Under the pieces are notes generated by a model, which saw nothing but the letters and a program-made list of their open reading frames with translations, did no database searches and was not told the origin of the DNA. DNA of 62,541 nt, taken from Nocardioides sp. GTDB lineage: Bacteria > Actinomycetota > Actinomycetes > Propionibacteriales > Nocardioidaceae. The stretch covers positions 1 through 62,541 of the forward strand of contig JAOPXM010000066.1 in the NCBI GenBank assembly GCA_025965125.1, read 5' to 3'. Shown in pieces: positions 53,366 to 61,057 of the stretch (position 1 is the first letter of the stretch; the number at the start of each line of letters is the position of its first letter). Both the position numbers and the translations under genes were made by a program.

Positions 53366-54179
53366 GCTTCCGGGCGGACTTCTTGGCTGGCGCGGCCTTC
53401 TTCTCGGCGGTCTTCTGGGGGGACTTCTTGGTCGGGCGACCGGCCTTGAGGCGGACCTTGGGGGCGTTTCCGGTGTCGTGATCGACGTCGAGGTAGTCCT
53501 GGGCGCGGGCCAGGTTGACGAGCTTGGCGAAGCCGTAGTTGCGGGGGTCGAACGAGGCGTTGCTGGTGCTCAGGTAGCTGCCGACCGACCCGAGATTGGC
53601 CCAGCCGTCCTCGTGCGAGGTGCGGTTGATCGCGGTGGTCAGCAGCCGGCGCAGGTCCGGCAGCCGCGGTCCACCCTCGCTGTCGGAGTCGTCAATGTCG
53701 TCCCGGTCGCCCGGCTCGGGGTCGTCGGTCGGGTCGTCGTCGCCGAGCACCTCGAGGTAGATGAACTTGTCGCACGCGGCCACCAGCGAGGCCGGCGTGC
53801 GACGGGTGCCGAGGCCGTAGACCGTCTTGCCGGACTCCCGCAGCCGCGTCGCGAGCCGGGTGAAGTCGCTGTCGCTCGACACGATCGCGAACGCCTCGAG
53901 GTTGCCCGAGTAGAGGAGGTCCATCGCGTCGATGATCAGCGCGGAGTCGGTCGAGTTCTTGCCGGTCGTGTAGGCGAACTGCTGGACCGGCTGGATCGCG
54001 TGCCGGTTGAGCTCCTTCTTCCAGCTCACCAGCTGCTGGGTGGTCCAGTCGCCGTACGCCCGTTTGACGGTCGGTACGCCGTACCGCGCGACCTCGTCGA
54101 GCAGGGCGCTCGCGTGGTTGGCGGAGGTGTTGTCGGCGTCGATCAGGACAGCGATGCGGGTGTTCGCGGCGTCGGGCAC
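53361..54179 (-). CDS. NYN domain RNase-like protein with OST-HTH/LOTUS domain
   Basis: A 272-residue protein. N-terminal NYN (PIN-like) domain: AVLIDADNTS (Asp at metal site), RAYGDWTTQQLVSWK, NSTDSALIIDAMDLLYSG, IVSSDSDFTRLATRLRESGK. An acidic linker (about 150-170, DDDPTDDPEPGDRDDIDDSD) joins a LOTUS/OST-HTH domain (about 180-245) and a Lys-rich tail (KKSPQKTAEKKAAPAKKSAR). Predicted nuclease and RNA-binding. Confidence 0.88.
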   Translation of the reverse strand: MPDAANTRIAVLIDADNTSANHASALLDEVARYGVPTVKRAYGDWTTQQLVSWKKELNRHAIQPVQQFAYTTGKNSTDSALIIDAMDLLYSGNLEAFAIVSSDSDFTRLATRLRESGKTVYGLGTRRTPASLVAACDKFIYLEVLGDDDPTDDPEPGDRDDIDDSDSEGGPRLPDLRRLLTTAINRTSHEDGWANLGSVGSYLSTSNASFDPRNYGFAKLVNLARAQDYLDVDHDTGNAPKVRLKAGRPTKKSPQKTAEKKAAPAKKSARKR

Positions 54180-54201
54180 GTAGCCGAGCCTAGAGCGAAG
54201 C

Positions 54202-55236
54202 TCAGGCGGCCGGCTCGACCTCCGGCGTGCGGAGTCGGCGGACGACGGGTCGGCCCCCGAGCCACGCGAACGGCGCGAGGAGGAGCAGGACCACCAGCCA
54301 CGGCAGCGAGATCCCCGCGAACGTGGCGATCCCCACGGCAGCAGCGGTCAGCTGGCGCCAACCCGAGTACAGGCCGGCGGTGAACCCGGTGGTGTCCATC
54401 TGCAAGTGGGTGTGCACGACCGGTGCGACGGCGCCGGCCTTGGTGCGCTCGAGGGTGACCGTGATCGTGGACAGTGAGGTCTGGTCCGTCAGGTAGGCCT
54501 GGCGACGCAGCGTCGAGTTGAGGTTGGCCTGGCGACGGGTGAGCTGGCTCTCGATCCGCACGATGTCGCGGATGGTGCGGGCCCGGTCGAGCAGGGTCTG
54601 GATCCGGGCGATGCTCCGGCGCTCGACGCGGATCCGGACCGAGTTGTCGATCACCTGCGTGGTCACGTCCTCGGAGTTGCTGCTCGACATCTCGAGGTCG
54701 GCCACCTTCTCGAGCGCCCCCATCACGGTGCTGAAGTCCTTGCTCGGGATCCGCAGCACCATCAGCGACGTCTTGATCTCGCCGTCGTTGTTGGTGCGGG
54801 TCTCCTCCTCGGTGATCTGGCCGGCATGGTTGAGGACCACCTTCTGCACCTCGAACCGCGCCTGCTCGACATCGTCGGACTGCAGCGAGACCGCGCCGGT
54901 GGAGATCACCAGCGCGGTGAGGGAGTCGGGCTGTGACGGGGCCGCGGGGGCCCCACCGGTGGCCACCTCGGCCGCGTCGAGGGATGACACGCTGTTGTAG
55001 GCCAAGCTGTCGCCGTTCTGGAGGCCCTCGCCGTTCGCTGCATGGCGCTCGGCCTTGGCGGCGGACGGGGCATCCAGCTTGCTCTGCTCAGACAGCTGGG
55101 CGCTGCCGGGCTGCGTGGAGCCCTGAGGGCTGTTGCCGCCGGACCCGCCCGCGGCACAGGCCGCGACGATCACGGCGACCAGGGCGAGCGAGGAGACGCT
55201 GATGGCAATGCGAGGCGCGCGGGAGAACCGGGTCAT
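54202..55236 (-). CDS. DUF4349 lipoprotein
   Basis: A 344-residue lipoprotein: signal peptide with lipobox VAACA (Cys about 27), Ser/Gly/Ala linker, DUF4349 core (about 110-270) with coiled-coil-like helix (RRSIARIQTLLDRARTIRDI) and C-terminal membrane segment plus basic end (about 300-344). Its ATG overlaps the LysR stop (ATGA), so it is co-translated with the regulator. Confidence 0.85.
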   Translation of the reverse strand: MTRFSRAPRIAISVSSLALVAVIVAACAAGGSGGNSPQGSTQPGSAQLSEQSKLDAPSAAKAERHAANGEGLQNGDSLAYNSVSSLDAAEVATGGAPAAPSQPDSLTALVISTGAVSLQSDDVEQARFEVQKVVLNHAGQITEEETRTNNDGEIKTSLMVLRIPSKDFSTVMGALEKVADLEMSSSNSEDVTTQVIDNSVRIRVERRSIARIQTLLDRARTIRDIVRIESQLTRRQANLNSTLRRQAYLTDQTSLSTITVTLERTKAGAVAPVVHTHLQMDTTGFTAGLYSGWRQLTAAAVGIATFAGISLPWLVVLLLLAPFAWLGGRPVVRRLRTPEVEPAA

Positions 55237-56183
55237 GCCGTCTGGGACGAGGACCTGCCCGTCGGGGTTCCCCCGTCACCCTGCCTCCGGTGCGCCCGCG
55301 CCTGCGCCACCAACGTCGCGAGCAGTCGGCGTACCGGCTGCGGCACGTGGCCGCCGGGCCGCTGCCGGACCACCAAGGTCACGGCCGTGCGGTCTCCGGC
55401 GATGGGTCGGTACGCGATGATCCCGGCCCGCTCCATCGGGTCGCCGATGACGCTGTAGTCGGGCAGGACGGTGAGCCCGAGTCCTTCTGCCACCATCACC
55501 TTGCCGAGCTCGGCGCCGTCGGTCGTGTAGCTGACCGCCGGCATGTCTGCGCCGAAGAGGCGGTGCGCGAAGCGGTGCATGAGGTAGCCCGCGCGCATGG
55601 CCACGAACGGCTCCTGCCGCAGCTGGTCGATGTCCACCTCGTCGTACGCCGTCAGCGGATGCCCGCCGGGGAGTACGACGACGGGTCGGCCGTGCACCAG
55701 CCCGGTGCCGGCCAGCTCGGCGGGCGGGTCATCGCCCTCGAGCACGTTGACCAGGCCGAGGTCGAGGGTCCCCTCGAGCAGTCCCTGGTGGATGTCGGAC
55801 TGCTGGGTGTTGATCACCTCGACGGTGGTCGCCGGGTGCGTCTCACGGAAGTCACGAATCGCGGGGGCGAGGAGCGTCGAGGTGGCCGCGCTGACCGTGC
55901 CGAGGCGGATGACGCGGGTCTGGGCGGCCTGGTCACCGGCGGCGAGACGCAGCCGTTCGACCGCCTCGAGGACCTCGACCATGTTCTGCAGGAGGTCGCG
56001 ACCGCGGCTGCTGATCCGGGCTCCGGACCGGTGCCGGTCGAGGAGGGTGACGCCGAGCTCGCGTTCGAGCTTGCTCACGGCCTCGCTGAGCGCCGGCTGC
56101 GAGATGTGCAGCCTCTCGCTGGCGCGCCGCAGGGAGCCGTGTTGGGTCACGGCCGCGAGGTACTCGAGCTGTTCGATCCGCAC
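55233..56183 (-). CDS. LysR-family transcriptional regulator
   Basis: A 316-residue LTTR. HTH at about 1-60 (RIEQLEYLAAVTQHGSLRRA, SQPALSEAVSKLERELG) and effector-binding domain about 90-300. Divergent from the sulfone operon across 199 bases that contain a T-N11-A palindrome, so it is the likely activator. Its stop overlaps the DUF4349 start. Confidence 0.92.
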   Translation of the reverse strand: MRIEQLEYLAAVTQHGSLRRASERLHISQPALSEAVSKLERELGVTLLDRHRSGARISSRGRDLLQNMVEVLEAVERLRLAAGDQAAQTRVIRLGTVSAATSTLLAPAIRDFRETHPATTVEVINTQQSDIHQGLLEGTLDLGLVNVLEGDDPPAELAGTGLVHGRPVVVLPGGHPLTAYDEVDIDQLRQEPFVAMRAGYLMHRFAHRLFGADMPAVSYTTDGAELGKVMVAEGLGLTVLPDYSVIGDPMERAGIIAYRPIAGDRTAVTLVVRQRPGGHVPQPVRRLLATLVAQARAHRRQGDGGTPTGRSSSQTA

Positions 56184-56207
56184 GGGGGTCCTTGGCGTGC
56201 ACTTAGA

Positions 56208-56222
56208 CTATTAAACCAATAG
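56208..56222. promoter_or_regulatory. LysR-type binding site
   Basis: CTATTAAACCAATAG: perfect CTATT/AATAG inverted repeat with 5-base spacer, matching the T-N11-A rule, in the AT-rich leader 25-39 bases upstream of the LysR start. A further half-site AATAGTC (56332-56338), the inverse of GACTATT at 56206-56212, sits nearer sfnG. Region 56184-56382 is otherwise noncoding. Confidence 0.6.
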
Positions 56223-56382
56223 AGATACAATAATTAAATGGACGACCAGTCAAGCCCGGTGAAAGGCAGAGCCTGTCACCCGATCGCCGGAATCGCCCGC
56301 CGCAAGGTGGGTCCTGCCTTGCACCGCGGCCAATAGTCAAGCAATCTGATCGACATACGCAGTTTTGCACAGAGGAGAGAGC

Positions 56383-57510
56383 ATGAGTGCCGCACCCGCC
56401 CCGAACGCCCCCTTCATCTCGGAGCCGCTCAAGTTCGCCTACTGGGTGCCCAACGTCAGCGGGGGCCTGGTCGTGAGCAAGATCGAGCAGCGAACGGACT
56501 GGGGCTACGAGTACAACAAGAAGCTTGCCCAGCTCGCCGAGAACAACGGCTTCGACTACGCCCTCTCGCAGGTGCGCTACATGGCGTCGTACGGCGCGGC
56601 CTACCAGCACGAGTCGACCAGCTTCAGCCTGGCCCTCATGCTGGCCACCGAGCGCCTCAAGGTGATCGCCGCCGTCCACCCCGGCATGTGGCAGCCCGGG
56701 GTTCTCGCAAAGTTCCTGGCCACCGCCGACCACCTGTCCGGTGGCCGTGCGGCCGTCAACGTCGTCAGCGGCTGGTTCAAGAACGAGTTCGTCCAGATGG
56801 GTGAGCCCTGGCTCGAGCACGGTGAGCGGTACCGCCGCTCCGAGGAGTTCATGCGCTACCTGCGGACCATCTGGACCTCCGAGCATGCCGAGCTCAGCGG
56901 AGACTTCTACCGGCTCCACGACTTCGACCTGAAGCCCAAGCCGATCGCGTCAGAGGGGCGCCCGCACCCGGAGATCTTCCAGGGCGGCAACTCCACCGAC
57001 GCCCGGGCGGTGGCCGGCCGGGTGGCCGACTGGTACTTCTCCAACGGCAACACCCTCGAGGGGATCACCGAGCAGATCCAGGACGTGTCGGCCGTCGCCG
57101 ACGCGCACGACCGCAGGGTCAGGTTCGGCCTGAACGGCTTCATGATCGCCCGCGACAGCGAGAAGGAGGCGAAGGAGACCCTGCGCGAGATCGTTGCCAA
57201 GGCCGACGTGGAGGCCGTCGAGGGCTTTGGCTCCGCGGTCAAGCAGGCCGGTCAGTCGACGGGAGACAAGAAGGGCATGTGGCAGGACTCCTCGTTCGAG
57301 GACCTGGTGCAGTACAACGACGGTTTCCGCACCGGCCTGATCGGCACGCCCGAGCAGGTTGCCGAGCGCATCCTCGCCTACAAGCGGCTCGGGGTGAACC
57401 TGATCCTGCTCGGCTACCTCCACTTCCAGGAGGAGGTCGTGCACTTCGGTCAGCACGTGCTGCCGATCGTGCGCGAGATGGAGGCGGACCTGGCCGCGAA
57501 GGTCGCCTGA
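56383..57510 (+). CDS. sfnG: Dimethylsulfone monooxygenase (SfnG)
   Basis: A 375-residue luciferase-like FMN monooxygenase. Strong match to SfnG: LKFAYWVPNVSGGLVVSKIE, ENNGFDYALSQVRYMASYGA, HLSGGRAAVNVVSGWFKNEF, PWLEHGERYRRSEEFMRYL and NSTDARAVAGRVADWYFSNG. Converts dimethylsulfone to methanesulfinate using reduced FMN. AGAGGAGAGA precedes ATG 56383. First gene of a five-gene run; TGA overlaps next ATG. Confidence 0.94.
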   Translation: MSAAPAPNAPFISEPLKFAYWVPNVSGGLVVSKIEQRTDWGYEYNKKLAQLAENNGFDYALSQVRYMASYGAAYQHESTSFSLALMLATERLKVIAAVHPGMWQPGVLAKFLATADHLSGGRAAVNVVSGWFKNEFVQMGEPWLEHGERYRRSEEFMRYLRTIWTSEHAELSGDFYRLHDFDLKPKPIASEGRPHPEIFQGGNSTDARAVAGRVADWYFSNGNTLEGITEQIQDVSAVADAHDRRVRFGLNGFMIARDSEKEAKETLREIVAKADVEAVEGFGSAVKQAGQSTGDKKGMWQDSSFEDLVQYNDGFRTGLIGTPEQVAERILAYKRLGVNLILLGYLHFQEEVVHFGQHVLPIVREMEADLAAKVA

Positions 57511-58757
57511 TGACGCAGTCCTCGCTGGTTGACGAAGCCGTCCTGCGCCCGTCTCGAAACCCCGATCGGGTCGCGACCCAGGTCCCCGTCCTCGAGGCCG
57601 CTGAGGCCGTGCGGGTCGCGACCACGTTCGCCGAGGCGCTGGCCGCCGGCGCCTCGCGGCGCGACGCCGAACGACTCCTCCCGGCGGAGGAGCTGGCGGA
57701 GCTGTCGAGCTCCGGGCTGCTCGCGGTCACCGTGCCGGCGTCGTACGGCGGAGCCGAGCTGCCTGCGGTGACGCTCGCCGAGATCTTCAGGTTGCTCGCA
57801 TCCGGCGATCCGAGCATCGCGCAGATCCCGCACAGCCACTTCGTCTACGTCAACGCGCTGCGCCACCAGGGCAGCACCACCCAACAGGCGTTCTTCTTCG
57901 GAGAGGTGCTGCGGGGCAAGCGGTTCGGCAACGCCCAGTCCGAGGTCGGGACGAAGAACGTCCGCGACTACCGGACCACACTCACTCCCGCCGGGGCGGG
58001 CTGGGTGCTCAACGGGGAGAAGGGCTACAGCACAGGTGCGCTCTTCGCCGACTGGATCCCGGTCCTGGCGCACCTCGACGTCGACGGCCCGCTGCACGTC
58101 GCCTGGATCGAGCGCACCGCACCCGGCGTCTCGGTCGTCGACGACTGGGACGGCATGGGTCAGCGGACCACCGCCAGCGGCACCGTGCTCCTCGAGCACG
58201 TCGCGGTCGAGGACGCGCGGATCACGCCGTACCACCCGACCTTCGACGGGCCCCAGACGTACGGCGCGTTCGCGCAGCTCCTGCACGCCGCCCTCGACGC
58301 CGGGATCGCCCGGGCCGCGCTCGCTGAGGCGGCCGCGTTCGTCACGACGAAGAGCCGCCCCTATCCGGATGCCGGGGTCGAGCGCGCGGCCGACGACCCG
58401 CTGGTCGTGCACGCGTTCGGCGAGATGGAGCTGCAGGTCAGAGCCGCCGAGGCGCTCCTGGCCGAGGCCGCGCGCGCCGTCGACCGGGCGGATGCGGACC
58501 TGAACGCGGAGTCGGCGGCACTGGCCAGCCTGGCCGTGGCCGCGGCTCGCGCGTCCAGCACCCAGGCGTCGATCGACGTGTCGACACGGCTCTTCGAGGT
58601 CGCCGGGACCCGCTCGGCCCTGAACAGCCTCAACCTCGACCGGCACTGGCGCAACGCCCGGACGCACACCCTGCACGACCCGGCCGGCTGGAAGGTCCAG
58701 CACCTGGGCCGGTACGCCGTCGACGGGACCTTCCCGCCCAACCACGGACAGCTCTGA
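57510..58757 (+). CDS. sfnB: SfnB-family acyl-CoA dehydrogenase-like sulfur acquisition oxidoreductase
   Basis: A 415-residue protein with acyl-CoA dehydrogenase fold: ELSSSGLLAVTVPASYGGAE, FGNAQSEVGTKNVRDYRTTL, VLNGEKGYSTGALFADWIPV and LFEVAGTRSALNSLNLDRHW. The SfnB family is a flavin enzyme found with sulfone/sulfonate genes. Its ATG overlaps the sfnG stop by one base. Residues about 5-18 are encoded by a dispersed CTGGTTGA element. Confidence 0.88.
   Translation: MTQSSLVDEAVLRPSRNPDRVATQVPVLEAAEAVRVATTFAEALAAGASRRDAERLLPAEELAELSSSGLLAVTVPASYGGAELPAVTLAEIFRLLASGDPSIAQIPHSHFVYVNALRHQGSTTQQAFFFGEVLRGKRFGNAQSEVGTKNVRDYRTTLTPAGAGWVLNGEKGYSTGALFADWIPVLAHLDVDGPLHVAWIERTAPGVSVVDDWDGMGQRTTASGTVLLEHVAVEDARITPYHPTFDGPQTYGAFAQLLHAALDAGIARAALAEAAAFVTTKSRPYPDAGVERAADDPLVVHAFGEMELQVRAAEALLAEAARAVDRADADLNAESAALASLAVAAARASSTQASIDVSTRLFEVAGTRSALNSLNLDRHWRNARTHTLHDPAGWKVQHLGRYAVDGTFPPNHGQL
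57523..57562 (+). repeat. Dispersed GGTTGA element inside sfnB start
   Basis: CGCTGGTTGACGAAG (57523-57537) differs in one base from 16778-16792. It continues to GTCTCGAAACCCC, matching the recalled GGTTGAG...TCTCGAAACC element. It provides codons 5-18 of the SfnB-family protein. Confidence 0.5.
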
Positions 58758-58774
58758 GAGAAGGCACAGGACAC

Positions 58775-59959
58775 ATGACGGATCTCGACCAGCTCGATCA
58801 GAAGACCCACCTGAAGTTCCACTGGTTCCTGCCCACCAACGGGGGTGACGGCCGCCAGGTAGTCGGCGGTGGGCACGGCGTGGCCGCGGGGCCCTCTGGC
58901 CGGCCGGCGTCGGTGCCCTACCTCGGTCAGGTGGCCCGGGGTGCCGAGGACATGGGCTTCGAGGCGGCGCTCACACCGGCCGGCGCGTGGTGCGAGGACG
59001 CCTGGCTGTCCACGGCGATGCTGACCCAGGTCTCCGAGCGACTCAAGTTCCTCGTCGCGTTCCGTCCCGGGCTGATCTCGCCGTTCCTGGCCGCGCAGAT
59101 GGCGGGCACTTTCCAGAACCTGTCCGGTGGGCGGCTGCTGCTGAACGTCGTCACCGGCGGCGAGAGCCACGAACAGCGGATGTTCGGCGACTTCCTCGAC
59201 AAGGAGGCCCGCTATCAGCGCTGCGACGAGTTCCTGACGATCGTCCGGGCGCTCTGGGACGGGGAGACCGTCGACTTCGCGGGCAAGCACCTCCAGGTCG
59301 AGAACGCGAGCCTCGGGCAGATCCCCGACCCGGTCCCGGCGATCTACTTCGGCGGCTCGTCGGAGGCTGCCGGGCGGGTGGCCGCCAGGCACGCCGATGT
59401 CTACCTCACCTGGGGTGAGGCCCCGGAGGCGGTCGCCGACAAGGTCGACAGGATCCGCAAGCTGGCCGCCGACGAGGGCCGCGAGATCCGGTTCGGCATC
59501 AGGATGCACACCATCACCCGCGACACGTCCGCCGAGGCGTGGGCCGAGGCCGACCGGTTGATCTCGGGCATCGACCCGACGACGGTGGCCAAGGTCCAGG
59601 CCGGACTGCGCAAGAGCGAGTCCGAGGGGCAGCGCCGGATGCTCGAGCTCAACGGGGGCAGCACCGACGACCTCGAGATCTACCCCAACGTCTGGGCCGG
59701 AGTCGGCCTGGTCCGCGGCGGCGCCGGCACGTCGCTCGTCGGCAGCCACGAGGAGGTTGCCGACCGGATCGCGGAGTACCACTCGGTAGGCATCGACGAG
59801 TTCATCCTGTCCGCCTACCCACACCTCGAGGGCGCCTACTGGTTCGGCGAGGGCGTGCTGCCGATCCTGGCCGAGCGCGGCCTGTGGGAGCACCCCCACC
59901 CGACCGCGGTCTCAGCTCAGGTCCCCTTCGCCGCCGATGGCCGGAGGGCCGCATCATGA
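58775..59959 (+). CDS. ssuD: FMN-dependent alkanesulfonate/methanesulfonate monooxygenase
   Basis: A 394-residue luciferase-like enzyme of the SsuD/MsuD family: KFHWFLPTNGGDGR, GFEAALTPAGAWCEDAW, FRPGLISPFLAAQMAGTFQ, LSGGRLLLNVVTGGESHEQR and FGGSSEAAGRVAARHADVYL. Splits sulfonates to aldehyde and sulfite with reduced FMN. SsuD or MsuD cannot be separated here. Third gene of the operon; stop overlaps the FMN reductase start (ATGA). Confidence 0.9.
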   Translation: MTDLDQLDQKTHLKFHWFLPTNGGDGRQVVGGGHGVAAGPSGRPASVPYLGQVARGAEDMGFEAALTPAGAWCEDAWLSTAMLTQVSERLKFLVAFRPGLISPFLAAQMAGTFQNLSGGRLLLNVVTGGESHEQRMFGDFLDKEARYQRCDEFLTIVRALWDGETVDFAGKHLQVENASLGQIPDPVPAIYFGGSSEAAGRVAARHADVYLTWGEAPEAVADKVDRIRKLAADEGREIRFGIRMHTITRDTSAEAWAEADRLISGIDPTTVAKVQAGLRKSESEGQRRMLELNGGSTDDLEIYPNVWAGVGLVRGGAGTSLVGSHEEVADRIAEYHSVGIDEFILSAYPHLEGAYWFGEGVLPILAERGLWEHPHPTAVSAQVPFAADGRRAAS

Positions 59960-60474
59960 CTGCCGCGCTGCGCGTCGCAGTCGTCGTCGGAAACCCCAAG
60001 CCGCAGTCGCGCACCCTGGCCGCCGCGGTCCTGGTGGCCCGGGAGCTGTCCGGTGCCGAACCTGACCTGGTCGTGGACCTTGCGACGCTCGGGGCGTCGT
60101 TGCTCGACTGGCAGGACCCCCACATTGCCGGCCTGGTCGCCGAGGTTGGCGGGGCCGACCTCGTCGTCGTGGCGTGCCCGACGTACAAAGCGACGTACAC
60201 GGGTCTGCTGAAGCTGTTCCTCGACCGCTTCGCCACCGACGGGATCAGCGGGGTCGCCGTGCCCCTGATGCTCGGCGGGGGACCGGGCCATGCGCTGGCG
60301 CCGGAGCTCACGCTGCGTCCGGTGCTGGTCGAGATCGGCGCCACCGTGCCCGTCCGGGGTCTCTACGTCCTCGATGCCGCCCACGACGACCCCGCCGCGT
60401 ACGCCGACTGGCTCGCGGTCGCTCGGCCCGTCATCTCCACGTTGCTCGCCCGCCGGACTGGAGTCCCCGCATGA
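59956..60474 (+). CDS. NAD(P)H-dependent FMN reductase (SsuE/MsuE type)
   Basis: A 172-residue flavodoxin-fold reductase: VVVGNPKPQSRTLAAAVLVA, ACPTYKATYTGLLKLFLDRF and PLMLGGGPGHALAPELTLRP. Supplies FMNH2 to SsuD and SfnG. Start and stop overlap both neighbours by ATGA, so translation is tightly coupled. Confidence 0.92.
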   Translation: MTAALRVAVVVGNPKPQSRTLAAAVLVARELSGAEPDLVVDLATLGASLLDWQDPHIAGLVAEVGGADLVVVACPTYKATYTGLLKLFLDRFATDGISGVAVPLMLGGGPGHALAPELTLRPVLVEIGATVPVRGLYVLDAAHDDPAAYADWLAVARPVISTLLARRTGVPA

Positions 60475-60980
60475 CCATCACCCGGCTGACCACCAACCAG
60501 GACCTCGACGCTGCGCGCCTCCGCGAGGCCTTCGGCATCTTCCCCAGCGGGGTGGTGGCGGTCGCCGCCGAGGTGGACGACCAGCTGGTCGGGCTGGCCG
60601 CGAGCTCGTTCACCTCGGTGAGCCTCGAGCCCGCGCTGGTGTCGTTCTCGGTGGCCAACACGTCGAAGACCTGGCCGACGTTGCGCCGGGCCGCCCACCT
60701 GGGGCTCACGATCCTCGCCGACCACCACGGGGACGTCTGCCGTCGGCTGGCCGGACCGGTCGACCACCGCTTCGACGACGTGCCGGTCAGTGCCACCGGG
60801 GACGGTGCCGTCACCCTGGACGAGGGACTGGCCCGGTTCGACTGCTCGATCTACCGGGAGGTCGAGGCCGGCGACCACACGATCGTGATTCTTCGGCTGC
60901 ACGCCGTCGAGCACAGCGACACCTCGCTCCCGCTGGTCTTCCACCGCAGCGCGTTCGGCCGACTCGAGGCCAGCGCCTGA
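60471..60980 (+). CDS. Flavin reductase-like (FMN-binding split barrel) protein
   Basis: A 169-residue flavin reductase: REAFGIFPSGVVAVAAEVDD, LAASSFTSVSLEPALVSFSV and NTSKTWPTLRRA match the HpaC-type. Second flavin reductase of the operon, of a different fold from the SsuE-like protein. Coupled by ATGA. A strong hairpin follows. Confidence 0.9.
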   Translation: MTITRLTTNQDLDAARLREAFGIFPSGVVAVAAEVDDQLVGLAASSFTSVSLEPALVSFSVANTSKTWPTLRRAAHLGLTILADHHGDVCRRLAGPVDHRFDDVPVSATGDGAVTLDEGLARFDCSIYREVEAGDHTIVILRLHAVEHSDTSLPLVFHRSAFGRLEASA

Positions 60981-60991
60981 ACCCACCGACT

Positions 60992-61027
60992 CCCGGCCCC
61001 GACGTGTGCACCCGCGTCGGGGCCGGG
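60992..61027 (+). terminator. Terminator after the sulfone operon
   Basis: Perfect 13-base arms (60992-61004, 61015-61027; CCCGGCCCCGACG) with a 10-base loop, then CCTTTCCC. Positioned 12 bases after the flavin reductase stop and 30 bases before the hemY start. Confidence 0.82.
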
Positions 61028-61057
61028 CCTTTCCCGTGGCATGCGTAGCCTGAGCCG

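Noticed and set aside
56240-56382. SAM-type riboswitch in the sfnG leader
   Set aside because: Sulfur context made this attractive and a GTCAAGCCCGG stretch resembles part of SAM-IV, but the rest of the consensus helices could not be found.
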